NCBI RefSeq assembly: GCF_000336715.1 | Contig: NZ_AOMF01000146.1 | Location: 39,401-103,400 of the forward strand | Direction: 5' to 3' | Source: Halococcus thailandensis JCM 13552 | GTDB taxonomy: Archaea > Halobacteriota > Halobacteria > Halobacteriales > Halococcaceae | Length of the DNA stretch: 64,000 bases | In this document: positions 8,859 through 17,619 of the stretch, piece after piece | How the letters are laid out: each line of letters opens with the position of its first letter | Numbering within the stretch: the first letter of the stretch is position 1 | The notes under the pieces: model-generated | What the model saw: the letters and a program-made list of their open reading frames with translations, nothing else | Told to the model about the DNA's origin: nothing | The model's database searches: none | Made by a program: the position numbers and the translations under genes

Positions 8859-9341
8859 TTACCCACGGCCCGATTTGTCGCTGTCGCTTTCGAGCGACTT
8901 CTCGAAGTCGATGCGGTGTGGCTCGTAGCCCGCCCGCGCGTAAAAGCGCCGCGCCGCCTCGTTGTCCGCGAGCGCGGAGAGAGCGACGGCGTCGAACCCC
9001 GCCGCGGCCAGTTCGCGCTCGGCCGCTGCGAGTAGCTCCGCACCGATACCCTCGTTTCGCCGTTCCGGGCGGACGACGATGTTCCGGACGATACCGCGCG
9101 AGACGTCCTGTTCGAACCGCTCGGATTCGGGTCCGAACATGACGAACCCCACGATCATGCCGTCCTCGCGAGCGACCAGCAGTCCACCGGCGATGATGTC
9201 GCGGACGATCGCCTCGCGGATGGTCGCCCGATTGGGTTCGGCACGGAGATGCGAGCCGAACGCGCGCTGATCGTGGGCGAGTTCGACCCACAGCTCCGCG
9301 ATCTCGCCCGCGGCCGCGGTGTCGGGCGGTTCGATGGTCAC
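8859..9341 (-). CDS. GNAT-family N-acetyltransferase
   Basis: The protein has 160 residues. The acetyl-CoA-binding motif A is RRNEGIGAELL (about 94-104), and ADNEAARRFYARAGYE near 123-138 is motif B. Substrate is unknown. The start ATG overlaps the pgk stop by four bases, so it is translated from the pgk message; this coupling is often seen but says little on substrate. Confidence 0.88.
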   Translation of the reverse strand: MTIEPPDTAAAGEIAELWVELAHDQRAFGSHLRAEPNRATIREAIVRDIIAGGLLVAREDGMIVGFVMFGPESERFEQDVSRGIVRNIVVRPERRNEGIGAELLAAAERELAAAGFDAVALSALADNEAARRFYARAGYEPHRIDFEKSLESDSDKSGRG

Positions 9342-10528
9342 TCGTCGAGTGCCTCGACGGCCGGCAGTGAATCGCCGGCGAGCAGCGCGAGCGACGCGCC
9401 GCCGCCGGTGCTCACGTGCGAGAACCCATCGATGCCCAGTCGCCGGATCGCCGCCGCCGTGTCGCCGCCGCCGACGATGCTGTGATCGGCCTCGCTGGCC
9501 GTCGAGTAGAGCTCCCGGGTCCCGTGGGCGAACGTCTCCTCCTCGAAGACGCCCGCCGGCCCGTTCAGGATCACCGTGCCGGCGTCGGCGAGGACCTCGG
9601 AATAGGCGGCGACGGTCTCGCTGCCGACGTCCATCGCCGGCGTCTCGGTCTCCTGGGGCAGTTCCGCGACAGGGATCTCGTGGCGCTCGCCGTCGCGCTC
9701 GATCGCGACGTCCACCGGAACCCGGAGTTCGTCGTGGGCATCGAGCAGTTCGCCAGCGCGGTCGATCTCGTCCCAGTAGCCCTGATCGTAGACGAACTCG
9801 GCGCTCGCGGTTCCCAACTCCGCGCCGCTAGCGAGCAGGCAGACGTTGCCGACGAGGCCCGCGGTCAGCACCGTGTCGGCGAGGCCGCGTTCGAGAACGC
9901 TCCGGGCCACACCGATGGAATCGCCGACCTTCGCGCCGCCGAGCAGGTAGACGCGGGGCTGGGGGGTCTCCTCGATAGTTGCGAGCACGTCGAGTTCGCG
10001 CTCCATCACCCGGCCGGCGTAGCCCGGCAGTCGCTGCGGGAAGCCGACGAGTGAGGGCTGTGAGCGGTGAGCGGCGGCGAAGGCGTCGTTGACGTAGACG
10101 TCGAGTGCGGGCACGAGCCCCTCGACGAGGTGGGTATCGGCCGCGCGCTCGGGGTCGAACTCCATGTACTCCTCGGCGTAAAAGCGGGTGTTTTCGAGCA
10201 GGACGGCCTCACCGCCGTCGAGCCCCGCGACGCGCTCTCTGGCAGCGGCCGAAAATGTGGCGTCGCAGTAGTCGACGGGGAAGGAGAGCAGTTCGTCGAG
10301 GCGGTCGGCGTGGGCGGCGAGCGTCGAGAAATCGTCGTCGCCGGGGCGGCCCTGATGGGCGAGGATCGCCACCCGTGCGCCGCGTTCGAGCAGCTCCGAG
10401 AGGGTCTCGACGTGGGCGCGCAGGCGGGCGTCGTCGGCCAACCCCGTCTCGGAGAGCGGGCTGTTGATGTCGATGCGCACCCCGACGGCGACGCCCTCAC
10501 AGTCGAGGTCGTCGAGGGTTCGGATCAT
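9338..10528 (-). CDS. pgk: Phosphoglycerate kinase
   Basis: The protein has 396 residues, the archaeal length. It converts 1,3-bisphosphoglycerate and ADP to 3-phosphoglycerate and ATP in lower glycolysis, and the reverse in gluconeogenesis. Visible signatures are VRIDINSPL near the N terminus (substrate Arg and Asp), AHQGRPG, the LLGGAKVGDSI hinge region, LNGPAGVFE, and the nucleotide loop GGGDTAAAI near residue 350. The ATG at 10528 is used; earlier codons encode a Gly-rich run not seen in PGKs. gapB, the preceding enzyme of the pathway, lies about 53 kb away at the right end. Confidence 0.95.
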   Translation of the reverse strand: MIRTLDDLDCEGVAVGVRIDINSPLSETGLADDARLRAHVETLSELLERGARVAILAHQGRPGDDDFSTLAAHADRLDELLSFPVDYCDATFSAAARERVAGLDGGEAVLLENTRFYAEEYMEFDPERAADTHLVEGLVPALDVYVNDAFAAAHRSQPSLVGFPQRLPGYAGRVMERELDVLATIEETPQPRVYLLGGAKVGDSIGVARSVLERGLADTVLTAGLVGNVCLLASGAELGTASAEFVYDQGYWDEIDRAGELLDAHDELRVPVDVAIERDGERHEIPVAELPQETETPAMDVGSETVAAYSEVLADAGTVILNGPAGVFEEETFAHGTRELYSTASEADHSIVGGGDTAAAIRRLGIDGFSHVSTGGGASLALLAGDSLPAVEALDE

Positions 10529-10593
10529 TGTGCGCCCTCCACCGGCCGCCGGCAAATCCCTTTCCCTCCCGATCGCCGGACGGAGGGAGTAAC

Positions 10594-10601
10594 ACTTATT
10601 A
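10594..10601 (+). promoter_or_regulatory. TATA box of the liv operon
   Basis: An ACTTATTA box is 20-27 bases before ATG 10621. It supports that ATG over the later ATG 10636. Confidence 0.5.
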
Positions 10602-10620
10602 CGGTCTCCCCCACCGTTTC

Positions 10621-11739
10621 ATGTGGACTCGTGTCATGGGTATTGCTGAAACCTACTCTCGCGGCCGGAGCGTCGTCGCCGAACAACCCCTCACGCTGCT
10701 GGTCGCGGTCGTCTGCATGCTGTTGGCGATCGATCTGGTTTCGAAACTACTGAGCGGCTCGCTGTCGGTGCTCAGCCTCGCCGTCTTCCTCAAGGACGGG
10801 CTGATCCTCGGGCTCGTCATCGGGCTCGCGGGGGTCGGACTCTCGATGACGTATTCGATCCTCGGCTTCCCTAACTTCGCTCACGGCGATTACATCTCCA
10901 GCGGCGCGTTCGCCGGCTGGGCGACCACCTACGTGATCGCGGGGTTCGGCACGGTGTCGGTCGGCGATCTGCTCCTGCTCGGCGTCAGTGGCGACGCGAC
11001 CGCGGGCAGCGTCGGCGTGAGCGTCGTCTCGACGCCGCTGGCGGTCGTCGCGGGGCTCGTCATGGCGGCCGTGTTCACCATCGCGCTCACCCTGCTCATC
11101 GATCGACTCGTCTACAAGCCGATGCGCGATCAGGAGGGGATCTCGCTGCTCATCGCGAGCGTCGGCGTCGCGCTCGCGCTGCGCTATCTGATCGCGTTCG
11201 TCTTCGGCACCAGTCGGCCGGGCATCACCGGCGGATCGATCCCCGGAATCGCCGTTCCCGGGATCGGCATCCGGATCAACGCTCACGAGGCGACGCTCGC
11301 GATCTGTGCGATCGGGCTGCTGGTCGGCGTTCACGTCGTCCTCCAGTACACGAAACTCGGGACGGCGATGCGCGCGATGGCCGACAACCGCGATCTCGCG
11401 CGCGTCACCGGCATCCCCACCGAGCGCGTCGTCCGCGCGACGTGGGTCATCGGTGGCGGGCTCACCGGCGCGGCGGGCTATCTCATCACGCTCGAAACGG
11501 GCACCATCGCCTTCGACTTCGGCTGGGTGCTGCTCCTCCTCATCTTCGCGGCGGTCATCCTCGGTGGTATCGGCTCGGTCTACGGCGCGATGTTCGGCGG
11601 GTTGCTCATCGGGCTCGCGAGCACGGTCTCACTGGTCTGGATCCCCTCCGATTTCACCACCGTCGCGGCCTTCCTCGTCATGATCTTCATGCTGTTGGTC
11701 AAGCCGTCGGGGCTGTTCGGCGGGGTGACGACCGCATGA
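10621..11739 (+). CDS. livH: Branched-chain amino-acid-type ABC transporter permease LivH
   Basis: The protein has 372 residues, mostly hydrophobic, with about eight to nine membrane helices. It carries the LivH-family signatures NFAHGDY (about residues 86-92) and AMADNRDLARVTGIPTERV (the cytoplasmic loop that meets the ATPase). It forms the membrane channel with LivM. A TATA box at 10594-10601 supports ATG 10621. It is followed by livM, livG and livF on the same strand, with a convergent livK: a complete HAAT-type importer. Substrate is inferred as branched-chain or related amino acids; urea or amides are possible for this family. Confidence 0.92.
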   Translation: MWTRVMGIAETYSRGRSVVAEQPLTLLVAVVCMLLAIDLVSKLLSGSLSVLSLAVFLKDGLILGLVIGLAGVGLSMTYSILGFPNFAHGDYISSGAFAGWATTYVIAGFGTVSVGDLLLLGVSGDATAGSVGVSVVSTPLAVVAGLVMAAVFTIALTLLIDRLVYKPMRDQEGISLLIASVGVALALRYLIAFVFGTSRPGITGGSIPGIAVPGIGIRINAHEATLAICAIGLLVGVHVVLQYTKLGTAMRAMADNRDLARVTGIPTERVVRATWVIGGGLTGAAGYLITLETGTIAFDFGWVLLLLIFAAVILGGIGSVYGAMFGGLLIGLASTVSLVWIPSDFTTVAAFLVMIFMLLVKPSGLFGGVTTA

Positions 11740-11799
11740 CTACCCCGCGACTGAATGGATACCGTCACCGAGTGTGGCTGCGGCCAGCGAGGTGGACCG

Positions 11800-13131
11800 A
11801 TGAGTAGCGCCACCGAGCGGGTCGCAGCCCGGCTACCGGACAACGACGCCGTGTTGATCCTCGGCGTGCTGTTCGGGCTGTACGTCGGCTTCACGGTATT
11901 AGGAATGGCGCTCGGGCTCGATATCGCGGGGCTCGCGAGCACCCTCCAGCGGATCACCTTCTTCGCGGCCGTCTACGCGCTGCTCGCGCTCGCCCTCAAC
12001 CTTCAGTGGGGCTACGCGGGACTCCTGAACATCGGCGTCGCGGGGTTCATGGCCGTCGGCGTCTACACGATGGCGATGCTCACCGCGCCCGCGAGCCCCG
12101 CGGCGGGCGGTGTCCCCGGGCTCGGCCTCCCGCTCTGGGTCGGCGTCGTCGGCGGGATGGTCGCGGCAGCATTGGTCGGCGCGCTCGCGGCGCTGCCCGC
12201 ACTCAGGCTCAAGGCCGATTATCTGGCCATCGTCACGCTCGGCCTCTCCGAGATCATCCGACTGACGTACAACTCCACCACCTTCCAGACCTTCTCGATC
12301 GCGGGCGCGGATCTCGGCACCGGTGCCTCCCAGGGCATCCAGACGCCGACCAACCCCGTGATGGCGCTCTACTACACGACGCCGTCGAGCCCCGCCGCCG
12401 GCACGACGGGGCTCGGCGAGGCCGTCTTCGGCTTCTTCGGAACGCTCGGACTCGACGAGCCGGTCGTCGTCGACTGGACCTACACGATCGTGCTCGTGAT
12501 CTTCGTCGGCCTGTTCTATCTCCTGCTCACGCGCGTCGGCAATTCGCCGTTCGGTCGGGTGCTCAAGGCCATCCGCGAGGACGAACTCGTGGCGAGCTCG
12601 CTCGGGAAGAACACGAACCGGTTCAAGATCAAGACGTTCATGCTCGGCTGTGCGCTGATGGGCTTAGGAGGAATACTCTGGCAGGGCAGTCAGGAACTCG
12701 TCAACCCCGCCCTGTTCCTCCCGATCATCACCTTCTACGTCTTCATCGCGCTGATCATCGGCGGGTCGGGCTCGAACACCGGTAGCGTCATCGGCGGCGC
12801 GCTCTTCGCGGGACTGCTGTTCGAGGGACCGACGTTCGTCCGTCGGCTCGTCCAACAAACCGTTGACCTCGGCGGCGCGCCGAACACGTTCACCGACGCG
12901 ATCGCCGCGCTCGGCTCGCTGGATGTCGGGCCGCTGCTCGCCTACGCGCTCGCCGACGTCTCCAGCCTCAGGTTCGTGCTCGTCGGTGTGGTGTTGGTCT
13001 ATCTCGTGCAGAACCGACCCGATGGACTGCTCGGCCACCGCAAGGAGACCGCCGCGGCCGTCTCGCTCGCGCGCGAGCGGACCGCAGCCGGCCAGACAGA
13101 CGGCGGCGCGACGGAGGCCAACGATGAGTGA
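11800..13131 (+). CDS. livM: Branched-chain amino-acid-type ABC transporter permease LivM
   Basis: The protein has 443 residues with about ten helices. NLQWGYAGLLNIGVAGFMAV near residues 65-84 is the LivM counterpart of the LivH pore signature, and AIREDELVASSLGKNTNRFK is the ATPase-contact loop. The start is ATG 11800, preceded at good spacing by a purine-rich GAGGTGG, a likely ribosome-binding site. It overlaps livG by eight bases, which implies coupled translation. It is longer than bacterial LivM because of an extended periplasmic-side loop around residues 180-230. Confidence 0.92.
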   Translation: MSSATERVAARLPDNDAVLILGVLFGLYVGFTVLGMALGLDIAGLASTLQRITFFAAVYALLALALNLQWGYAGLLNIGVAGFMAVGVYTMAMLTAPASPAAGGVPGLGLPLWVGVVGGMVAAALVGALAALPALRLKADYLAIVTLGLSEIIRLTYNSTTFQTFSIAGADLGTGASQGIQTPTNPVMALYYTTPSSPAAGTTGLGEAVFGFFGTLGLDEPVVVDWTYTIVLVIFVGLFYLLLTRVGNSPFGRVLKAIREDELVASSLGKNTNRFKIKTFMLGCALMGLGGILWQGSQELVNPALFLPIITFYVFIALIIGGSGSNTGSVIGGALFAGLLFEGPTFVRRLVQQTVDLGGAPNTFTDAIAALGSLDVGPLLAYALADVSSLRFVLVGVVLVYLVQNRPDGLLGHRKETAAAVSLARERTAAGQTDGGATEANDE

Positions 13132-14014
13132 AACGGACACCACCGACACGCGAGCGGCGATCGAGGGTGAGAACCCAGAGGAGATCGCGGATATCGACCC
13201 CGAGGAGGACTCGGACGTCGAGCGTGCCGCCCGCGAGATACCACCCGGGCGGCCGCTCAGGGTCGACGATCTCCGCATGGAGTTCGGCGGGCTGACGGCG
13301 GTCGACGGAGCCGGGTTCGCCATCGAAGAGGGGTCGCTCACGGGGTTGATCGGGCCGAACGGCGCGGGCAAATCGACCACGTTCGACTGTATCACGGGCG
13401 TCCATCGTCCGACCGGTGGCTCGGTGAAGCTCCACAACGAAGAGATCACGGGCCTGCAGCCGCACGAGATCGCTGCCCGTGGACTCGTTCGCACGTTCCA
13501 GATCACGCGCGAACTCCAGGAGATGACGGTGCTCGAAAACATGCTGCTCGCGCCGCGCGGCCAGCAAGGCGAGGCGCTCTGGCGGGCGGTGCTGCCAGGT
13601 GTACGCCGCTCGGTACAGGCTCAAGAGCGAGAGCTGCGCGAGCGGGCGTGGGAGACGCTCGAATTCTTCGAGATCGACCACCTCGCCGAAGAGTACGCGG
13701 GCAACCTCTCGGGCGGCCAGCGCAAACTGCTCGAGATGGCGCGTGCACTGCTGACCGATCCGGAGGTCGTCCTGCTCGACGAGCCGCTCGCCGGTGTCAA
13801 CCCGACGCTCGAACGCAAACTGCTCGAACGGATCGACGAACTCCGCGAACAGGGCTACACCTTCCTGCTGGTCGAACACGACATGGACGTGATCATGGAG
13901 AACTGCGAGCGCGTCATCGTCATGCATCAGGGGCGCGTGCTCGCCGACGACGCGCCGGCGGCGATCCGCGAGAACGAGCAGGTGATCGACGCCTATCTGG
14001 GGGCGAACGTATGA
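13124..14014 (+). CDS. livG: ABC transporter ATP-binding protein LivG
   Basis: The protein has 296 residues. An acidic N-terminal extension of about 45 residues precedes the ATPase. Walker A is GPNGAGKS, the signature is LSGGQRKLLE, and Walker B is VVLLDEPLAGVNP, followed by the switch His in LLVEHDMDV. The LivG-specific RGLVRTFQITREL segment is present. It pairs with LivF to power the permeases. It overlaps livM by 8 bases and livF by 4. The acidic tail looks like a halophilic addition. Confidence 0.93.
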   Translation: MSETDTTDTRAAIEGENPEEIADIDPEEDSDVERAAREIPPGRPLRVDDLRMEFGGLTAVDGAGFAIEEGSLTGLIGPNGAGKSTTFDCITGVHRPTGGSVKLHNEEITGLQPHEIAARGLVRTFQITRELQEMTVLENMLLAPRGQQGEALWRAVLPGVRRSVQAQERELRERAWETLEFFEIDHLAEEYAGNLSGGQRKLLEMARALLTDPEVVLLDEPLAGVNPTLERKLLERIDELREQGYTFLLVEHDMDVIMENCERVIVMHQGRVLADDAPAAIRENEQVIDAYLGANV

Positions 14015-14772
14015 GCGACGAACGCGCAGTCACGGACACGGAGACGGACGAAAGCGACACGACCGCCGACGGCCTGCTCTCGATCACCGATCTCGACGCG
14101 GGCTACGGCGATCTGCAGATCCTCTCGGCGCTAGATCTCGCGGTCGATTCCGGCGAGTACGTCAGCATCGTCGGTCCGAACGGCGCGGGCAAATCGACGG
14201 TGATGAAGGCAGTCTTCGGGCTGGCGACTCACATGGATGGCTCGATCGCCTTCGACGGCGAGGGGATCGGCGGCCTCGCTCCCGAGGAGGTGATCCGCCG
14301 GGGCGTGAGCTACGTCCCACAGAACGAGAACGTCTTCGCCGGGCTCTCGGTGCGCGAAAACCTGGAGATGGGCGCGTACATCCTCGATTCAGTGCCCGAG
14401 GAGCGGCTCGCGGACGTCTTCGAACGCTTCCCGATCCTCGAAGAGCGCCAGTCCCAGCGCGCGGGCACCCTTTCGGGCGGCCAGCGCCAGATGCTGGCGA
14501 TGGGGCGCGCGCTGATGCTCGATCCCGACTTGCTGCTGCTCGACGAGCCGTCGGCCGGGCTCGCGCCCGATCTCGTCGACGAGATGTTCGACCGGATCGA
14601 CGCGATCAACGACGCCGGAACGGCCGTGCTGATGGTCGAGCAGAACGCGATCGAGGCGCTCTCGCGCTGTGACCGTGGCTACGTGCTCGTGCAGGGCCAG
14701 AACCGCTTCACCGACACCGGCGCGGCACTACTCGGTAACGACGAGGTGCGCCGGGAGTTCCTCGGCGGCTGA
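14011..14772 (+). CDS. livF: ABC transporter ATP-binding protein LivF
   Basis: The protein has 253 residues. After about 24 acidic residues come GPNGAGKST (Walker A), the VSYVPQNENVF Q-loop, LSGGQRQMLA (signature), LLLLDEPSAGLAP (Walker B) and MVEQNA, where the switch His is replaced by Gln as is usual in LivF. Its ATG overlaps the livG stop (ATGA). It is the last gene of the operon and ends 9 bases from the convergent livK stop. Confidence 0.93.
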   Translation: MSDERAVTDTETDESDTTADGLLSITDLDAGYGDLQILSALDLAVDSGEYVSIVGPNGAGKSTVMKAVFGLATHMDGSIAFDGEGIGGLAPEEVIRRGVSYVPQNENVFAGLSVRENLEMGAYILDSVPEERLADVFERFPILEERQSQRAGTLSGGQRQMLAMGRALMLDPDLLLLDEPSAGLAPDLVDEMFDRIDAINDAGTAVLMVEQNAIEALSRCDRGYVLVQGQNRFTDTGAALLGNDEVRREFLGG

Positions 14773-14781
14773 AACGACCGT

Positions 14782-16140
14782 TCAGGCGCTCGTCGTGCCT
14801 GCACTGCTGTTGTTGCCGCCCCCACCGCCACCGCCGCCGGCTTCGAACTCGACGGTGTCCTGCTGTTCGATGTCGCCACCCTCGGTGTAGCTGAAGATCT
14901 CGTAGCCGACCGACTGCATGTCGCCGTTGTCGTCGAAGTTAACGCTGCTCGATGCGCCTTGATAGTTGATGTCGTCGCCATTGGCTGCCATCCCGATCCC
15001 CTCGGCGAGGTTCTCCGGCGTGACTTCGGCTCCGCCGGGGTTCGCGACCGAAGCCATGTTCTGCTGGACGGCCGAGCCGGTGTTCTCGCCGGCCGCGGCG
15101 ATGGCGAGCATCTGGACCGCGGTCGCGTCGTAGGCCTGCGAGGTGAACACGCCGGGTTCGTTGCCGAATTCGTCCTTGAACGATTTCGTGAAGAACTGCT
15201 TGGCCGGTCCGGCGGCGATCGGCGCGGTGCCGACGACGTTCGTCATCGACTGGCCGACGTCGCTCGGCAGTTCGGGCGCGCGCAGCCCGTCGGTGACGAG
15301 AATGGTCGTGTCGCGACCGTAGTTCGAGTAGAAATCGCGGAACAGCTGGTTGCCGCTCTCGGGATAGCCGATGACGAGCAGTCCGTCGGGGCTCGACGAC
15401 ATCGCCTCCTGCAGCTTCGAGGTGTACGACGACTGTGCCTTCTCGAAGGAGACCTGCGCCGGGACGTTGCCGTCGAACGCCTGAACGAAACTGTCGGCGA
15501 GCGCCTGTCCGTAGGAGTTGTTGACGAACATCGCCGATACCGCCGCCGCGTTGACGCGCTGGCTGGCGACCTGTGCGAGCACCTCACCCTGCAGCGCGTC
15601 GCTCGGTGCCGTCCGGTAGACGTAGCCGTTGTCCTGCAGGTCGGTGATCGCCGGCGAGGTGCTCGCCGGCGGGGTCAGGACGATCTGATTGGGGATCGTG
15701 ACGTTCTTCGCGACCTGAATCGACGTTTCCGAGGACGCTGCACCCGTTATCGCCGGATAGCCCGCATCGACGAGCGCTTGGGCAGCGCTGATACCCGCCT
15801 GCGGGTCCGTCTGCGTGTCCTCGATCTGTGTCTCGATGGAGAACGCCGTATCGGCGTTCTGTAACTGACGTGCCGGCAGCTGCGCGGCCTTCTGGATCGG
15901 TGTGCCGACCGATGCGAGGTCGCCGGTCGTCGGCTGGAGAATGCCGATCTTGATCGCCTGCCCACCGCCTCCGCCCCCGCCGCCGCTTCCGTTGCCGCCA
16001 CCGCCACCACCGCTGGTACCTGTTTCGCCACTACCGCCGCTCCCGTTGTCGCCGCCACCGCCGATGCAGCCAGCGAAGCCAGCGAGACCTGCGGCTCCGA
16101 CACCGATGAGGAATTTACGTCGATTGGTAGTTCGTGCCAT
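14782..16140 (-). CDS. livK: Tat-exported lipoprotein, ABC substrate-binding protein (LivK-like)
   Basis: The protein has 452 residues. The Tat motif NRRKFLIG (6-13) leads into a hydrophobic stretch ending in GFAGC, whose Cys25 is a lipobox, so the mature protein is anchored at the outer membrane face. Glycine-rich linkers follow (30-62), and a second poly-Gly run lies just before the C-terminal NNSSAGTTSA. The body is a type I periplasmic-binding fold (IGILQPTTGDLASVG, later RTAPSDALQGE). It supplies ligand to LivHMGF next door. A TATA-like AATATAAG at 16165-16172 suits a leaderless start. The C-terminal poly-Gly tail is unusual. Confidence 0.92.
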   Translation of the reverse strand: MARTTNRRKFLIGVGAAGLAGFAGCIGGGGDNGSGGSGETGTSGGGGGGNGSGGGGGGGGQAIKIGILQPTTGDLASVGTPIQKAAQLPARQLQNADTAFSIETQIEDTQTDPQAGISAAQALVDAGYPAITGAASSETSIQVAKNVTIPNQIVLTPPASTSPAITDLQDNGYVYRTAPSDALQGEVLAQVASQRVNAAAVSAMFVNNSYGQALADSFVQAFDGNVPAQVSFEKAQSSYTSKLQEAMSSSPDGLLVIGYPESGNQLFRDFYSNYGRDTTILVTDGLRAPELPSDVGQSMTNVVGTAPIAAGPAKQFFTKSFKDEFGNEPGVFTSQAYDATAVQMLAIAAAGENTGSAVQQNMASVANPGGAEVTPENLAEGIGMAANGDDINYQGASSSVNFDDNGDMQSVGYEIFSYTEGGDIEQQDTVEFEAGGGGGGGGNNSSAGTTSA

Positions 16141-16164
16141 GTCACCAGTATGTTTCCTGATGGC

Positions 16165-16172
16165 AATATAAG
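16165..16172 (-). promoter_or_regulatory. TATA box of livK
   Basis: Read on the minus strand this is CTTATATT, 25-32 bases upstream of the livK ATG. livK thus has its own promoter, separate from the livHMGF operon. Confidence 0.55.
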
Positions 16173-16206
16173 TCTTGCCTCTAGGACCGACCGCCGGGAG
16201 TGGGTT

Positions 16207-16734
16207 TCAGTTCTCGCGGCAGTTCGCACAGACCGACTGACCGTTCACGGTCACGAGATCGTGTGTGAGCGTCCCACAGTGCTCACAGATCCCCTGTGTG
16301 TCGTAGGTCGGGGATGGCTCCGTCGCCGTCGAGACGGTGCCGTCCCCGACGACGGGCGCGATCGTCGAGGCGGTGGCGATGTCGTACGCCGAGACCACGC
16401 CCACCGGTTCGTCCTCGACGACGAGCAGCCAGTCGGCCTCCTCGCGAGCCATCGCCTCGGCTGCTGCCGTGAGCGAGGCATCGGAGGCGACCCGAACGAC
16501 CCCGTCGTCCATGACGTCGGTCACCGTCGCCGCCGCGGGGTCGGTCTCGCCGACGAGTAGCGAAAGTGCATCGCGCTCGTCGAGCGCCCCAACGGGGTCG
16601 GGTCCACGGAGGACGACCGCACAGTCGGCGGCCTCGTCGAGGAGCAGTTCGACCGTTTCGAGCAGATCGTCGCTCTCACTCACCCCGAGGAACTCCCGGG
16701 TCATTATCTCCCGCACGGTGATAGCACTGCTCAT
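16207..16734 (-). CDS. CBS-pair protein with C-terminal zinc ribbon
   Basis: The protein has 175 residues. Two CBS modules span about 5-60 and 68-125 (VREIMTREFLGVSESD and VTDVMDDGVVRVASDAS are the repeat starts). A C-terminal four-cysteine ribbon follows: Cys150, Cys153, Cys169 and Cys172. CBS pairs sense adenosine nucleotides; the ribbon suggests contact with nucleic acid or protein. No enzyme domain is attached. It is a likely regulator of unknown target. Confidence 0.85.
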   Translation of the reverse strand: MSSAITVREIMTREFLGVSESDDLLETVELLLDEAADCAVVLRGPDPVGALDERDALSLLVGETDPAAATVTDVMDDGVVRVASDASLTAAAEAMAREEADWLLVVEDEPVGVVSAYDIATASTIAPVVGDGTVSTATEPSPTYDTQGICEHCGTLTHDLVTVNGQSVCANCREN

Positions 16735-16802
16735 ACCGGTCCGTTCCGGCCGTGCGTGCTAAAAAGTATCTCCAGTAGGGTTAAGAGCGCAGCCGTCCTA
16801 TC

Positions 16803-17567
16803 TCATTGGTCGCCGAACACGACGTCACGGCCGTCGTACCGACAGGTTTCGAGGGCGTGTTTGGCGGCCATGCCCGCCGACTGGGCGTTCGCCGCCCGCC
16901 CGACGCCGACCTTGAGCTCGACGCCGACCGCCTCGCTGACGTGCTCGATCGCGTCGTGGTACTGCTCGGCGTCGAGATCCGGACAGACCGAGATGATGTT
17001 GTCGCCGCCGACGAAAAACGACAGCGAGTCGTGCGTCTCGCGGAGATAACGCATCAGCTCGGCGTAGCTCTGTTCGATGTTGATGAACGTATCGAACTCG
17101 TTCAACCGGTCGGTATACTTGCCGGTGGCGTCGTTCACGTCGAAGTGGGCGATCCGGACGTCCTCGTCGGTGCGGTCCGATTCGACGATCGGCTCGCCAC
17201 GCAGGATCTCCTGACGATCGCTCGCCTGTGCGCTGCCGGCAGCCTGAAGCTGTTCGCTCGCGGTCTCGATCGCCGTCGCCGGCGTCTCGCCCGTGCCGAT
17301 CGAGAGGCTCACCGTCACCGGATAGCGGTTGCCGATCGATTCCTGGATGAGCGCGTGAGCATCCGTGTCGATCCCGTTCGTGACGGCGACCATGTTGTCG
17401 AACCGCGAGAAGAAGACGTAGCCGTCGCGGTTGCCGAACAGCTGCGAGAGGTCGGCGTACAGCCGCGACTGGAGGGTCTGGAGGTCGACCTCGCGCCGCG
17501 GTTCCGGCGTCACCGTCCACGGGCCGTAGTTGTCGATCTGGATCAGTGTGAGCTGCGTGTTCGTCAC
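16803..17567 (-). CDS. arfA: GTP cyclohydrolase III (archaeal, F420/riboflavin pathway)
   Basis: The protein has 254 residues and starts with GTG at 17567, reading MTNTQLTLIQIDNYGPWT as in the archaeal family. It opens GTP to 2-amino-5-formylamino-6-ribosylamino-4-pyrimidinone phosphate, the first step to riboflavin and F420. The two ferredoxin-like halves each hold a GGDEF-like metal loop: FFSRFDNMVAV near 60 and FFVGGDNIISV near 180. It lies 52 bases downstream of the epimerase gene in the same direction. Confidence 0.92.
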   Translation of the reverse strand: MTNTQLTLIQIDNYGPWTVTPEPRREVDLQTLQSRLYADLSQLFGNRDGYVFFSRFDNMVAVTNGIDTDAHALIQESIGNRYPVTVSLSIGTGETPATAIETASEQLQAAGSAQASDRQEILRGEPIVESDRTDEDVRIAHFDVNDATGKYTDRLNEFDTFINIEQSYAELMRYLRETHDSLSFFVGGDNIISVCPDLDAEQYHDAIEHVSEAVGVELKVGVGRAANAQSAGMAAKHALETCRYDGRDVVFGDQ

Positions 17568-17619
17568 GGTTGTGAGCGGTTGGCAGCGAGGCGGTATCGG
17601 CGCTTCGATCGACGACGGT

